Below, piece by piece: positions 24,508-33,512 of a stretch of 64,000 bases of DNA; position 1 is the first letter of the stretch, and every line of letters begins with the position of its first letter. A program made the translations under genes and the position numbers. Source of the stretch: Colivivens sp963626085. Lineage in GTDB: Bacteria; Bacteroidota; Bacteroidia; Bacteroidales; Bacteroidaceae. Under the pieces are notes generated by a model that worked only from the letters and a program-made list of their open reading frames with translations, had not been told where the DNA came from and did no database searches. The stretch spans positions 1 through 64,000 of the forward strand of contig CAVFVJ010000004.1 in assembly GCA_963626085.1 (NCBI GenBank), given 5' to 3'.

Positions 24508-25761
24508 ATGGAAAAGATTGAACGGCCACATAAAGACGCAGCGGAACTCAACAGTGTAGTTGAGGAAGTGCTCTCCGATATAAAGAAAAGGGGAGATGTA
24601 GCTGTCAGAGACTATGAACTGAAATTTGACAAGGTGAAATTGTTGTCATTGAAAGTGACAGAAGAGGAAATGGCTGAGGCTGAGTCACTGGTGAGTGAGG
24701 AGCTGAAGTCTGCATTACGTCTTGCACATAAGAATATCAGAGCATTTCATGAGGCGCAACAGTTCACAGGCGAAAAAGTAGAGACCATGCCTGGAGTGTG
24801 CTGTTGGCGTAAGGCGGTAGCCATCGAGAAGGTCGGATTGTATATCCCTGGTGGTACCGCACCACTGTTCTCCACTGTATTGATGCTCGCAACACCTGCC
24901 AAAATTGCTGGATGCAAGGACATCGTACTTTGTTCTCCACCTAACCGAGACGGCAAACTCCATCCTGCCATCTTGTATGCTGCGAAGATTGCAGGAGTGG
25001 ACAATATATTCAAGATTGGTGGAGTTCAGGCTATCGGTGCAATGGCATACGGGACAGAGAGCGTTCCTAAGGTATACAAGATATTCGGACCGGGCAACCA
25101 GTATGTCATGGCAGCCAAGCAACTCGTGAGTCTGCATGACGTGGCGATTGACATGCCAGCAGGACCAAGTGAGGTGGCTATAATAGCTGACGATACAGCG
25201 AACCCTGTATTTGTAGCAGCCGACTTCCTCTCACAGGACGAACACGGACTCGATTCACAAGCGGTGCTAGTAACTACGTGTAAATCCATGTTGGAACAGG
25301 TTAAGGCAGAAGTAATACGTCAATTGGAGTTGCTGCCAAGGAAAGAGATTGCCAGTGCTTCGGTACAGAACAGTAAATTCATTCTCGTAGATTCCATGGA
25401 CGAGGCAGTGGAACTGATTAACGACTATGCCCCCGAGCACTTGATAATTGCTACCGCAGACTATATGAACGTGGCATCGCGCATAACCAATGCCGGTTCG
25501 GTGTTCCTTGGCAATTACTCGTGTGAAAGTGCTGGTGACTATGCTTCAGGTACTAACCACACGTTGCCAACCAGTGGCTATGCCAAGGCTTACAGTGGAG
25601 TATCACTTGACAGTTTTATCAAGAAAATCACTTTTCAGGAAATTACAGCAGAGGGTATAAGAGGTATTGGCAATGCTGTGGCGACCATGGCACAGTACGA
25701 ACAACTTGACGCGCATAAACAGGCCATGGTGTACCGCATGAATGAAGTAAACAACAAATAA
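24508..25761 (+). CDS. hisD: Histidinol dehydrogenase
   Basis: The 417-residue protein carries the family hallmarks Tyr-Ile-Pro-Gly-Gly-Thr-Ala-Pro, Gly-Pro-Gly-Asn-Gln-Tyr-Val and Asp-Met-Pro-Ala-Gly-Pro-Ser-Glu. The zinc-binding stretch Ser-Gln-Asp-Glu-His-Gly lies near residue 247. It oxidises L-histidinol to histidine in two NAD-dependent steps in the cytoplasm. It begins seven bases after hisG. Its stop is followed within 12 bases by hisC. The length is normal for the family. Confidence 0.97.
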   Translation: MEKIERPHKDAAELNSVVEEVLSDIKKRGDVAVRDYELKFDKVKLLSLKVTEEEMAEAESLVSEELKSALRLAHKNIRAFHEAQQFTGEKVETMPGVCCWRKAVAIEKVGLYIPGGTAPLFSTVLMLATPAKIAGCKDIVLCSPPNRDGKLHPAILYAAKIAGVDNIFKIGGVQAIGAMAYGTESVPKVYKIFGPGNQYVMAAKQLVSLHDVAIDMPAGPSEVAIIADDTANPVFVAADFLSQDEHGLDSQAVLVTTCKSMLEQVKAEVIRQLELLPRKEIASASVQNSKFILVDSMDEAVELINDYAPEHLIIATADYMNVASRITNAGSVFLGNYSCESAGDYASGTNHTLPTSGYAKAYSGVSLDSFIKKITFQEITAEGIRGIGNAVATMAQYEQLDAHKQAMVYRMNEVNNK

Positions 25762-25773
25762 CCGTTGAATGAC

Positions 25774-26814
25774 ATGTTTCCATTAGAAGAATTAACCAGA
25801 AAGAACATACAGAGACTCAAGCCATACAGTTCTGCTCGTGACGAATACAAAGGGAAGACTGCATCTGTATTCCTTGATGCCAACGAAAGTCCGTATGGTT
25901 ATCCCTACAACCGCTATCCAGACCCATTGCAGGAAGAACTGAAACAGATGATTGCAGAAGTGAAACAGGTTCCGGCAGACTATATATTCCTTGGAAATGG
26001 ATCGGATGAAGCAATTGACTTGGTCTACCGCGTGTTCTGTGAACCACGTATCGACAATGTAGTGGCAATTGACCCCACTTATGGAATGTATGAGGTGTGC
26101 GCTGACATCAACGATATTGAATACAGGAGAGTGCCTCTTGATGAGAAATACCAAATGAACGCATACAAGATCTTGGATGCTTGCGACAACCATACTAAAC
26201 TGGTGTTTATCTGTTCACCCAACAATCCTACAGGAAACAATATTGATCGCCAGGAAATACTAAAAGTAATAGGAGGCTTTTCTGGTATAGTGATTGTTGA
26301 TGAAGCTTATGCAGACTTCTCTAAACAAAAACCATTGCGTCTGGACGTACAGAAGTACAAAAACCTTATCATTTACAACACATTCTCGAAAGCATATGGC
26401 TGTGCCGCCATACGTTTGGGTATGGCGTTCGCTTCACCAGAAATCATAGCACTGTTCAATAAGGTTAAGTATCCTTACAACGTGAACCTGCTCACGCAGA
26501 ACAAGGCTATGGATGTGCTGAGGAATGGAATGGTTGATGTTCACAAGCATATAAACATGATTCTTGAAGAGAAAAATACTGTCATGCAGGCATTCTCACA
26601 ACTATCGATATGCAAAACTGTATATCCATCAGATGCAAACTTTTTTCTGGCGAAGATGGATGATGCCAATGCCATATACAATTACTTGATTGATAAAGGC
26701 ATCGTGGTACGCAACCGCAATACAGTATCATTATGCGGTAATTGTCTGCGTGTCACTATCGGAACTAAAGACGAAAACTCGCAACTGCTCAGCGCATTGC
26801 GACAATACAAATGA
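25774..26814 (+). CDS. hisC: Histidinol-phosphate aminotransferase
   Basis: The 346-residue protein is a fold-type I PLP enzyme. It has Asp-Ala-Asn-Glu-Ser-Pro near residue 32, Ser-Pro-Asn-Asn-Pro-Thr-Gly near 149 and the PLP lysine in Thr-Phe-Ser-Lys-Ala near 205. It transfers an amino group from glutamate to imidazole-acetol phosphate. The ATG at 25774 is preferred; a TTG at 25765 in the same frame would add three residues. The gene is 12 bases after hisD and six bases before hisB. Confidence 0.95.
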   Translation: MFPLEELTRKNIQRLKPYSSARDEYKGKTASVFLDANESPYGYPYNRYPDPLQEELKQMIAEVKQVPADYIFLGNGSDEAIDLVYRVFCEPRIDNVVAIDPTYGMYEVCADINDIEYRRVPLDEKYQMNAYKILDACDNHTKLVFICSPNNPTGNNIDRQEILKVIGGFSGIVIVDEAYADFSKQKPLRLDVQKYKNLIIYNTFSKAYGCAAIRLGMAFASPEIIALFNKVKYPYNVNLLTQNKAMDVLRNGMVDVHKHINMILEEKNTVMQAFSQLSICKTVYPSDANFFLAKMDDANAIYNYLIDKGIVVRNRNTVSLCGNCLRVTIGTKDENSQLLSALRQYK

Positions 26815-26820
26815 ACTATT

Positions 26821-27936
26821 ATGAAGAGAGCATTGTTTATTGACAGGGACGGAACCATCATCGAGGAACCAGAGGACGAACAGATTGACTCGATTGGGAA
26901 ATTCAGATTTCTTCCGTATGTCATAAGTAGTCTCAGTTTTCTGAGACAAAACACGGACTATGAGTTTGTGATGGTGTCCAATCAAGATGGCTTGGGTACG
27001 CCAGTATATCCCACTGAGCGATTTGAGCAGTTCCAGTCCCTCTTACTGCACACTTTGGGTACTGAAGGTGTAACGTTCGATGACATCTTGATTGACAAGT
27101 CATTCCCGGATGAGAACCTTCCAACACGGAAGCCGGGAGTGGGAATGCTTACCAAATACCTCAACGGTGACTATGACCTGGACAACTGTTATGTGATAGG
27201 AGACCGTGCGACAGACGCACAATTGGCACATAACATCGGTTGCAAGGCACTAATCTTCAAAAGCCGTTTTAACGACCCGTCTGGTAGTGGAGATTCTAAC
27301 AATAAGACATTGTATGTCGATGACTGGAAGAAAATCACTGAAATCGTATATGCAGGGGAGAGAACGGCAGAGGAACACAGACGGACAAAGGAAACCGATG
27401 TGTATGTGAGACTTAACCTTGACGGAAACGGCAGGAGTGACATAGATACCAGACTCGGTTTCTTCGATCATATGCTGGAACAGATTTCCAAACATGGAGG
27501 CATGGACTTGACCGTGAAGGTAAGGGGAGACCTCAATGTCGACGAGCATCACACCATTGAAGACACAGGCATCGTACTTGGCGAATGTCTTTTGAATGCC
27601 TTGGGCGACAAACGGGGTATCGAGCGGTACGGATACATGTTGCCTATGGACGACTGTCTGTGCAGTGTTGCACTCGACTTCGGAGGAAGACCCTGGCTTG
27701 TTTGGCAGGCAGACTTCAAGAGGGAGAAGATTGGGGACATGCCGACTGAGATGTTCTACCATTTCTTCAAGTCGTTCAGTGACGCAGCAAAGATGAATCT
27801 TAACGTCAAAGCTGAGGGAACGAACGAACACCATAAGATAGAAGGAATATTCAAAGCGGTGGCAAAGTCTGTGAAAATGGCAATCCGACGTGACATTTTC
27901 AAGTATGAATTACCTTCAAGCAAGGGAATTTTGTGA
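26821..27936 (+). CDS. hisB: Bifunctional histidinol-phosphatase / imidazoleglycerol-phosphate dehydratase
   Basis: Residues 1 to about 165 are a HAD phosphatase, with Phe-Ile-Asp-Arg-Asp-Gly-Thr at the start and a Gly-Asp-Arg-Ala-Thr-Asp motif near residue 126. Residues about 180-371 are the dehydratase, with the metal-binding Phe-Phe-Asp-His-Met and Asp-Glu-His-His-Thr-Ile-Glu-Asp sets plus a second Glu-His-His near 341. The fusion performs two non-consecutive steps of histidine synthesis. It is the last gene of the his cluster, and a hairpin terminator follows at 27993-28020. Confidence 0.97.
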   Translation: MKRALFIDRDGTIIEEPEDEQIDSIGKFRFLPYVISSLSFLRQNTDYEFVMVSNQDGLGTPVYPTERFEQFQSLLLHTLGTEGVTFDDILIDKSFPDENLPTRKPGVGMLTKYLNGDYDLDNCYVIGDRATDAQLAHNIGCKALIFKSRFNDPSGSGDSNNKTLYVDDWKKITEIVYAGERTAEEHRRTKETDVYVRLNLDGNGRSDIDTRLGFFDHMLEQISKHGGMDLTVKVRGDLNVDEHHTIEDTGIVLGECLLNALGDKRGIERYGYMLPMDDCLCSVALDFGGRPWLVWQADFKREKIGDMPTEMFYHFFKSFSDAAKMNLNVKAEGTNEHHKIEGIFKAVAKSVKMAIRRDIFKYELPSSKGIL

Positions 27937-27992
27937 CAATACAAAAAATATCCCGAATCCACTGTTCCAGTCAATGAATTTTGAGTAAATTT

Positions 27993-28020
27993 GGGGGTCT
28001 CTTACAAAAGAGAATCCCCC
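27993..28020 (+). terminator. Terminator after hisB
   Basis: GGGGGTCTCTT at 27993-28003 pairs with AAGAGA (28008-28013) and CCCCC (28016-28020), with a two-base bulge. It closes the operon that begins at 18070. The following 83 bases to mce hold no promoter I can recognise. Confidence 0.65.
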
Positions 28021-28103
28021 TTCTCCGTTATAGGGGACAGTTAGAGTATATCAAACATAGTGCACATATTATTTTAATTCAAAGTTTATAAATTACAACC
28101 AAA

Positions 28104-28514
28104 ATGAAGATTTCACGTATAGACCACCTTGGAATAGGTGTCGAGAGCATTGATGCTGTGCTCCCTTATTTTGAAAACGTACTTGGTCTGAAGTGCTACG
28201 CAGTAGAAGAAGTAGCCGACCAAAAGGTAAAGACAGCCTTTTTGAAGGTTGGTGAGGTAAAGCTTGAGCTCCTTGAACCAACATCACCGGACTCAGCTGT
28301 GGCGAAATGGCTTGAGAAGGGCGGCAAGGGTGTCCATCATGTGGCATTTGCTGTGGAGGACGGTGTTGCAGAGGCTCTCGTTGAGTGCGAAGGCAAGGAA
28401 ATCCGTCTAATCGACAAAACTCCGCGTCCAGGGGCAGAGAACATGATGATAGGATTCCTTCATCCGAAATCAACTGCAGGCATACTTACAGAGCTTTGCG
28501 AACCAAAGAAATGA
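28104..28514 (+). CDS. mce: Methylmalonyl-CoA epimerase
   Basis: The 136-residue glyoxalase-fold protein has the start Ile-Asp-His-Leu-Gly-Ile-Gly-Val and the metal ligands of the family: His in that strand, Glu in Leu-Glu-Leu-Leu-Glu-Pro, His in Gly-Val-His-His-Val-Ala and Glu near the C-terminus. It interconverts the R and S forms of methylmalonyl-CoA between the B12-dependent mutase and the decarboxylase encoded next. The usual length and gene order of Bacteroidales propionate formation are kept. No mutase gene is in this window. Confidence 0.95.
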   Translation: MKISRIDHLGIGVESIDAVLPYFENVLGLKCYAVEEVADQKVKTAFLKVGEVKLELLEPTSPDSAVAKWLEKGGKGVHHVAFAVEDGVAEALVECEGKEIRLIDKTPRPGAENMMIGFLHPKSTAGILTELCEPKK

Positions 28515-28556
28515 TGTGGAACAAAAGAACAAATTATCATATTAATCATTAATTCA

Positions 28557-30122
28557 ATGAGCACTCAAATAGAAAAGAACAAAGAACTTGTTGAGAAGCG
28601 TGAGAAAGCACGCTTGGGTGGAGGAGAAAAAGCTATTCAGAAGCAGCACGACAAAGGCAAATATACAGCCCGCGAGCGTATCGCATTGCTTCTTGATGAA
28701 GGCAGTTTCGAAGAAATGGACATGTTTGTGACTCACAGATGCCACAACTTCGGAATGGAAAAGAAAGTGTTTGACGGTGATGGTGTCGTAACCGGTTCGG
28801 GTACAATCAACGGTCGCCTTGTATATATCTTCGCACAGGACTTCACAGTTAATGCCGGTTCTCTATCAGAGACAATGGCATTGAAAATCTGTAAGGTTAT
28901 GGACGCTGCCATGAAGGTTGGTGCCCCAGTTATCGGACTCAATGACTCTGGAGGTGCACGTATTCAGGAAGGCATCAACGCCCTTGCAGGCTATTCTGAA
29001 ATCTTCGAGCGCAATATCCTTGCAAGCGGAGTTATTCCACAGATTTCAGGAATCTTCGGCCCTTGTGCCGGTGGTGCGGTCTATTCACCTGCACTCACAG
29101 ACTTCACCCTCATGATGGAGAACACATCCTATATGTTCCTTACAGGTCCGGCAGTCGTAAAGACTGTACTTGGAGAGGTTGTCTCACAGGAAGACCTGGG
29201 TGGTGCGTCCGTTCACTCATCAAAGTCAGGTGTAACTCATTTTACAGCCTCAACTGAGGAGGAGGCAGTGGCTATGATCAAACAGCTCCTCAGCTACATT
29301 CCACAGAACAACATGGAGAAGACTCCACGTGTTGAATGTACTGACCCTATTAACCGCATGGAGGATTATCTGAATGAAATCATACCAGACAATCCAAACA
29401 AACCATACGATATGTATGAGGTAATTGCCGCGATTGTGGACAATGGTGAGTTCTTTGAAGTTCAGAAGAATTACGCACGTAACATCATCATCGGTTTCGC
29501 TCGCTTCAACGGTGAGTCTGTAGGTATCGTAGCCAACCAGCCGAAGGCTCTCGCCGGAGTGCTTGACTGCAACGCTTCACGCAAGGCAGCACGTTTCGTA
29601 CGTTTCTGCGACGCATTCAACATTCCAATCGTAACCCTTGTAGACGTACCGGGATTCCTTCCAGGTACAGGACAAGAATACAATGCAGTTATCCTTCACG
29701 GAGCCAAACTGCTTTACGCTTACGGAGAATGTACAGTTCCAAAGGTTACAGTCACTCTGCGTAAGTCTTACGGTGGTTCTCATATCGTGATGAGCTGTAA
29801 GCAACTCCGTGGTGACCTCAACTACGCATGGCCGTCAGCTGAAATCGCTGTCATGGGTGCAGCAGGTGCAGCCGCTGTCCTTTATGCAAAAGAGGCAAAA
29901 GCGAAAAAGGAGGCTGGTGAGGATGCTGCAGCGTTCATCAAGGAGAAAGAGGATGAATACACCAATCTCTTTGCTAACCCTTACAATGCTGCAAAGTACG
30001 GCTATATAGATGATGTCATCGAACCACGCAACACCCGTTTCCGCATCATCCGCGCACTGGCACAGCTTCAGGGTAAGAGACTCACCAATCCTGCAAAGAA
30101 ACATGGTAATATCCCACTTTAA
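28557..30122 (+). CDS. mmdA: Methylmalonyl-CoA decarboxylase alpha subunit (carboxyltransferase)
   Basis: The 521-residue acyl-CoA carboxyltransferase has both crotonase-like halves: Asn-Asp-Ser-Gly-Gly-Ala-Arg-Ile-Gln-Glu-Gly near residue 127, and Gly-Ala-Lys and Gly-Gly-Ser-His-Ile-Val-Met in the second half. It moves the carboxyl group of methylmalonyl-CoA to biotin on the gamma subunit. With the OadG-like, biotin and beta subunits encoded next, it forms a Na+-pumping decarboxylase that yields propionyl-CoA. Without those neighbours it could be a propionyl-CoA carboxylase beta chain, but the operon favours the decarboxylase. Confidence 0.93.
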   Translation: MSTQIEKNKELVEKREKARLGGGEKAIQKQHDKGKYTARERIALLLDEGSFEEMDMFVTHRCHNFGMEKKVFDGDGVVTGSGTINGRLVYIFAQDFTVNAGSLSETMALKICKVMDAAMKVGAPVIGLNDSGGARIQEGINALAGYSEIFERNILASGVIPQISGIFGPCAGGAVYSPALTDFTLMMENTSYMFLTGPAVVKTVLGEVVSQEDLGGASVHSSKSGVTHFTASTEEEAVAMIKQLLSYIPQNNMEKTPRVECTDPINRMEDYLNEIIPDNPNKPYDMYEVIAAIVDNGEFFEVQKNYARNIIIGFARFNGESVGIVANQPKALAGVLDCNASRKAARFVRFCDAFNIPIVTLVDVPGFLPGTGQEYNAVILHGAKLLYAYGECTVPKVTVTLRKSYGGSHIVMSCKQLRGDLNYAWPSAEIAVMGAAGAAAVLYAKEAKAKKEAGEDAAAFIKEKEDEYTNLFANPYNAAKYGYIDDVIEPRNTRFRIIRALAQLQGKRLTNPAKKHGNIPL

Positions 30123-30136
30123 ACATTACAGACAAT

Positions 30137-30484
30137 ATGATTATTCCATTAGTTGAAGTTAACTGGACAAATGTTTGGATGGAGACGGGTATTGGCTTCG
30201 GAATCGTGTTCGTCGTACTGACACTCATCATCTTTATTCTTTCCCTGTTCAATGTGTTTGCAAACGGGAAAAGTAATAAGACGGTATCAGCTCCTACAGT
30301 CCAGACACCTGCCGCAACAGCCACAGCCGCACCCGTTGCATCAGCATCGGATGAGGACAAGGCAGCCGTAGCGACAGCTCTGTATTTATTCTATCAGAAT
30401 GTACATGATGTTGAGAGTGGCATCATCACCATACGTCACAACGAGAACTCAACATGGCATCAAGAGTTAAACCCACGCTTATAA
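30137..30484 (+). CDS. OadG/MmdD-like membrane subunit of the decarboxylase
   Basis: This 115-residue protein has one transmembrane helix near residues 17-40 followed by an Ala/Pro/Thr-rich linker. It ends with a short segment holding Tyr-His-like aromatic residues and Ile-Arg-His-Asn. OadG-type subunits hold the carboxyltransferase to the membrane beta subunit. The position between mmdA and the biotin subunit gene fits exactly. Sequence conservation in this family is low, so the call leans on topology and context. Confidence 0.8.
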   Translation: MIIPLVEVNWTNVWMETGIGFGIVFVVLTLIIFILSLFNVFANGKSNKTVSAPTVQTPAATATAAPVASASDEDKAAVATALYLFYQNVHDVESGIITIRHNENSTWHQELNPRL

Positions 30485-30508
30485 TAATTTTATCTCAATA
30501 AAAGACAA

Positions 30509-31255
30509 ATGAAAGATTTTAAGTTTAAAATAAACGGCAAGGACTACACCGCTTCTGTGGAAGAACAGGGCGACAACCAAGTTCAGGTAACCGTTAATGG
30601 TAAAGCATACAACGTGGAAATCGACCACGAGACATCAGCCGCTCCGACAATCAAGACTGTTGTCGCAGCTTCAGCGGCATCAGCTGTACCAACGGCAGTT
30701 TCAGCCACACAGGCAAAAATCACAGCTCCACTTCCGGGCAACATCACAAAGATTCTCGTCTCAGTAGGACAGAGCGTGAAGAAGGGCGATGTAGTGATGA
30801 TTATGGAAGCTATGAAAATGGAGAATAACATCGTGGCTGAAGCAGACGGAAAAGTCAAGTCTATCGGAGCACAACTCGGTCAGGCTGTCAACCAAGGCGA
30901 TGTGCTTGTTGAGCTTGAAGGTGCTATTACTGCCGCTCCAGCTCCTACGCCTGTGGCAAAACCGACTGTAGCCCCGAAGAAGGTCGCAGCTCCAGCAGCA
31001 CAGCCAGCACCAGCACCAAAGCCTGCAGCGGCTTCTGTAGGTGGCAAGACTATCTCCGCACCATTGCCAGGTACTATTACAAATGTCAACGTAAAAGTTG
31101 GTCAGTCTGTAAAGAAAGGTGAAGTACTGGTGGTTCTTGAGGCCATGAAGATGGCAAACGACATTGTCTCTGAATGGGACGGTACTGTGAAGAATATTCT
31201 TGTACAACAAGGGGCATCTGTCAACGTAGGCGATGCACTCGTAGAAATAGGTTAA
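30509..31255 (+). CDS. mmdC: Biotin carrier subunit with two biotinyl domains
   Basis: The 248-residue protein has an N-terminal about 50-residue strand-rich piece, an Ala/Val/Thr linker and a first biotinyl domain (about 70-138) with Glu-Ala-Met-Lys-Met at 100-104. A long Ala/Pro linker (about 140-175) leads to a second biotinyl domain (about 180-248) with Glu-Ala-Met-Lys-Met at 211-215. Lys103 and Lys214 are the predicted biotin sites. The usual Bacteroidales protein has one such domain in about 140 residues, so this one has an internal duplication. It ferries CO2 from MmdA to the membrane beta subunit. Confidence 0.9.
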   Translation: MKDFKFKINGKDYTASVEEQGDNQVQVTVNGKAYNVEIDHETSAAPTIKTVVAASAASAVPTAVSATQAKITAPLPGNITKILVSVGQSVKKGDVVMIMEAMKMENNIVAEADGKVKSIGAQLGQAVNQGDVLVELEGAITAAPAPTPVAKPTVAPKKVAAPAAQPAPAPKPAAASVGGKTISAPLPGTITNVNVKVGQSVKKGEVLVVLEAMKMANDIVSEWDGTVKNILVQQGASVNVGDALVEIG

Positions 31256-31260
31256 ATCAC

Positions 31261-32553
31261 ATGAGCCGTAAATCCAAAATGTTTTGCACGTTCTGTGCTC
31301 TTATGCTCATGACATTGGGAGTTTCCGCTGCTCCAGACCCGAGTCAGACTTTTGACTTCGGTGAGACAATGACTAAATTCTTCAATGAGATGGGTCTTGT
31401 ACAGATGTTTGAGGGTGACGGTTGGAAAACCTTCATCATGATAATCATCGGTTGTGTACTCCTTTACTTGGCCATAGTCAAGAAATACGAGCCTTTGCTA
31501 CTTCTACCGATTGCTTTCGGTATGTTGCTCACCAACTTTCTTGGAGCAGGTCTTTACAACTCACAGTTGTGGACCAACTTTCTCGATGAGAACAACCCTG
31601 AGGCATACCACAACTTCCTCATCATCATGAGGGACGGAGGACTGCTCGACTGGCTCTACATCGGAGTGAAGGCAGGAGTATATCCATGTCTTATCTTCAT
31701 TGGAGTGGGTGCCATGACCGACTTCGGTCCGTTGATTGCCAATCCAAAGAGTCTGCTGCTTGGAGCAGCAGCCCAACTGGGTATCTTTGTGACATTCATC
31801 GTGTCACATATCCTTGGGTTCAACCCACAGGAGGCAGCCTCAATCGGTATCATCGGTGGCGCTGATGGTCCTACAGCCATCTTCCTTACATCGAAGTTGG
31901 CTCCGCACCTCCTTGGCCCTATTGCCGTTGCAGCTTACTCCTACATGGCGTTGGTGCCAGTTATACAACCGCCTATCATGCGTTTCCTCACCACAAAGAA
32001 AGAGCGTGAGATTGAGATGAAGCAGTTGCGAACTGTGTCAAAGACAGAGAAGATACTGTTCCCAATTGTAGTCACAATCATCATCGCATTGCTCCTTCCT
32101 TCAGCCGCATCTCTTGTAGGTTGCCTTATGCTTGGAAACCTGTTTAGGGAGTGTGGTGTGGTTGACCGTCTGAGCAAGACTGTCCAGAACGAGTTGACTA
32201 ACATCGTGGTGATTTTCCTCGGAACTACAGTCGGTGCTACTGCCACAGCTGAGTCATTCCTTGACATCAAGACCATCCTCATCCTTTGCATGGGTGTTGT
32301 TGCATTTGGTCTTGGAACAGCTGGTGGTGTGTTGCTCGCCAAACTGATGAACTTGTTCCTAAAGGAAAAGATAAATCCACTTATCGGCTCCGCTGGAGTC
32401 TCAGCAGTACCTATGGCAGCGCGTGTGAGTCAGACCGAAGGTCAGAAGGCAAATCCTCACAACTACCTGTTGATGCATGCCATGGGACCAAACGTGGCTG
32501 GCGTCATCGGTTCTGCTGTTGCCGCTGGTTTCCTCTTGAGCGTGCTCGGATAA
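31261..32553 (+). CDS. mmdB: Na+-translocating decarboxylase beta subunit
   Basis: The ATG at 31261, five bases after the previous stop, gives a 430-residue protein. The frame is open further upstream, but that part overlaps the biotin gene. The protein has about ten hydrophobic segments and the conserved blocks Gly-Ala-Met-Thr-Asp-Phe-Gly-Pro-Leu and Gly-Gly-Ala-Asp-Gly-Pro-Thr-Ala-Ile-Phe, whose Asp takes part in Na+ binding. It decarboxylates carboxybiotin and exports Na+. The first 25 residues resemble an added signal-like hydrophobic segment. The terminator at 32591-32626 closes the operon. Confidence 0.95.
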   Translation: MSRKSKMFCTFCALMLMTLGVSAAPDPSQTFDFGETMTKFFNEMGLVQMFEGDGWKTFIMIIIGCVLLYLAIVKKYEPLLLLPIAFGMLLTNFLGAGLYNSQLWTNFLDENNPEAYHNFLIIMRDGGLLDWLYIGVKAGVYPCLIFIGVGAMTDFGPLIANPKSLLLGAAAQLGIFVTFIVSHILGFNPQEAASIGIIGGADGPTAIFLTSKLAPHLLGPIAVAAYSYMALVPVIQPPIMRFLTTKKEREIEMKQLRTVSKTEKILFPIVVTIIIALLLPSAASLVGCLMLGNLFRECGVVDRLSKTVQNELTNIVVIFLGTTVGATATAESFLDIKTILILCMGVVAFGLGTAGGVLLAKLMNLFLKEKINPLIGSAGVSAVPMAARVSQTEGQKANPHNYLLMHAMGPNVAGVIGSAVAAGFLLSVLG

Positions 32554-32590
32554 TAATCACAATTGGTACAGTACAAAAATTACATTCACA

Positions 32591-32626
32591 AGACCGCTTA
32601 AGTTCCGCTTTTGGCTTAAGCGGTCT
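32591..32626 (+). terminator. Terminator after the decarboxylase operon
   Basis: AGACCGCTTAAG (32591-32602) pairs perfectly with CTTAAGCGGTCT (32615-32626), with a 12-base loop and a T-rich tail. Confidence 0.88.
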
Positions 32627-32662
32627 TCATTTCGTTTATCACAATAAACACAGAAAAACAGT

Positions 32663-33511
32663 ATGAGACACGAGATTAAATTCACCAAGATGCACGGTGC
32701 TGGCAATGACTATATTTACGTCTACCTACCAGACAATCCAATAGCAGACCCTGTAAGATGTTCTATAGAATGGAGCCGTCCTCATTTCGGCATCGGATCT
32801 GACGGACTGATTCTTATCGACAAATCTGATGTGGCAGACTTCTCAATGCGGATATTCAATAACGATGGGTCGGAAGCAATGATGTGTGGCAACGGAGTGA
32901 GGTGTGTCGGCAAGTTCGTACATGATCATGGTCTGACAACCAAAGACGTTGTAGCTGTAGATACGCTCTCAGGCATAAAATATATCCAGTTACATGAGAA
33001 GGACGGTGAGATTATAAGTGGAACGGTTGATATGGGAGAACCTTCACTGGAGAACAGACAACAACTCGCCACGGCAGACGGACGTATGGTTGACGGTACT
33101 GTATCGGTCAACGGACAGTCATATCGAGGCACGTTTGTCTGTATGGGCAATCCACACTTCGTCATCTTCGTGGACGACATCACAAGTATTTCACTTGAGA
33201 CTGTCGGTCCTCTGCTTGAGCATCACCCTCTGTTCCCCGAGCGTTGCAATATAGAGTTTGCGCAACTCACGGCTACCAACACCCTGCGAACCCGTGTATG
33301 GGAACGTGGATCGGGTATCACACAGGCATGCGGCACCGGTGCTTGCGCCACAGCAGTGGCTGCTTGCATCACCAGTGTATGCTCCAACAAGTCAAAGATT
33401 GAGATGGACGGAGGCTGCCTTGAGATTGAGTGGAACAAGGAGTCGAACCATATTTTTCTGACTGGCCCGGCAACTAATGTATTCGAAGGAAATATAATGC
33501 TTGACGATTGA
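32663..33511 (+). CDS. dapF: Diaminopimelate epimerase
   Basis: The 282-residue protein keeps both catalytic cysteines: Cys75 in Met-Met-Cys-Gly-Asn-Gly and Cys223 in Gln-Ala-Cys-Gly-Thr-Gly. The N-terminal Lys-Met-His-Gly-Ala-Gly-Asn-Asp is also typical. It converts LL- to meso-diaminopimelate for lysine and peptidoglycan synthesis. In many Bacteroidetes the aminotransferase gene dapL follows; here the next gene is convergent. Only one base separates the stop codons of dapF and the C69 peptidase gene, leaving no room for a terminator outside the coding regions. Confidence 0.96.
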   Translation: MRHEIKFTKMHGAGNDYIYVYLPDNPIADPVRCSIEWSRPHFGIGSDGLILIDKSDVADFSMRIFNNDGSEAMMCGNGVRCVGKFVHDHGLTTKDVVAVDTLSGIKYIQLHEKDGEIISGTVDMGEPSLENRQQLATADGRMVDGTVSVNGQSYRGTFVCMGNPHFVIFVDDITSISLETVGPLLEHHPLFPERCNIEFAQLTATNTLRTRVWERGSGITQACGTGACATAVAACITSVCSNKSKIEMDGGCLEIEWNKESNHIFLTGPATNVFEGNIMLDD

Positions 33512-33512
33512 C

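Noticed and set aside
27250..27834. 194-residue minus-strand ORF
   Set aside because: It is antisense to the hisB coding region.
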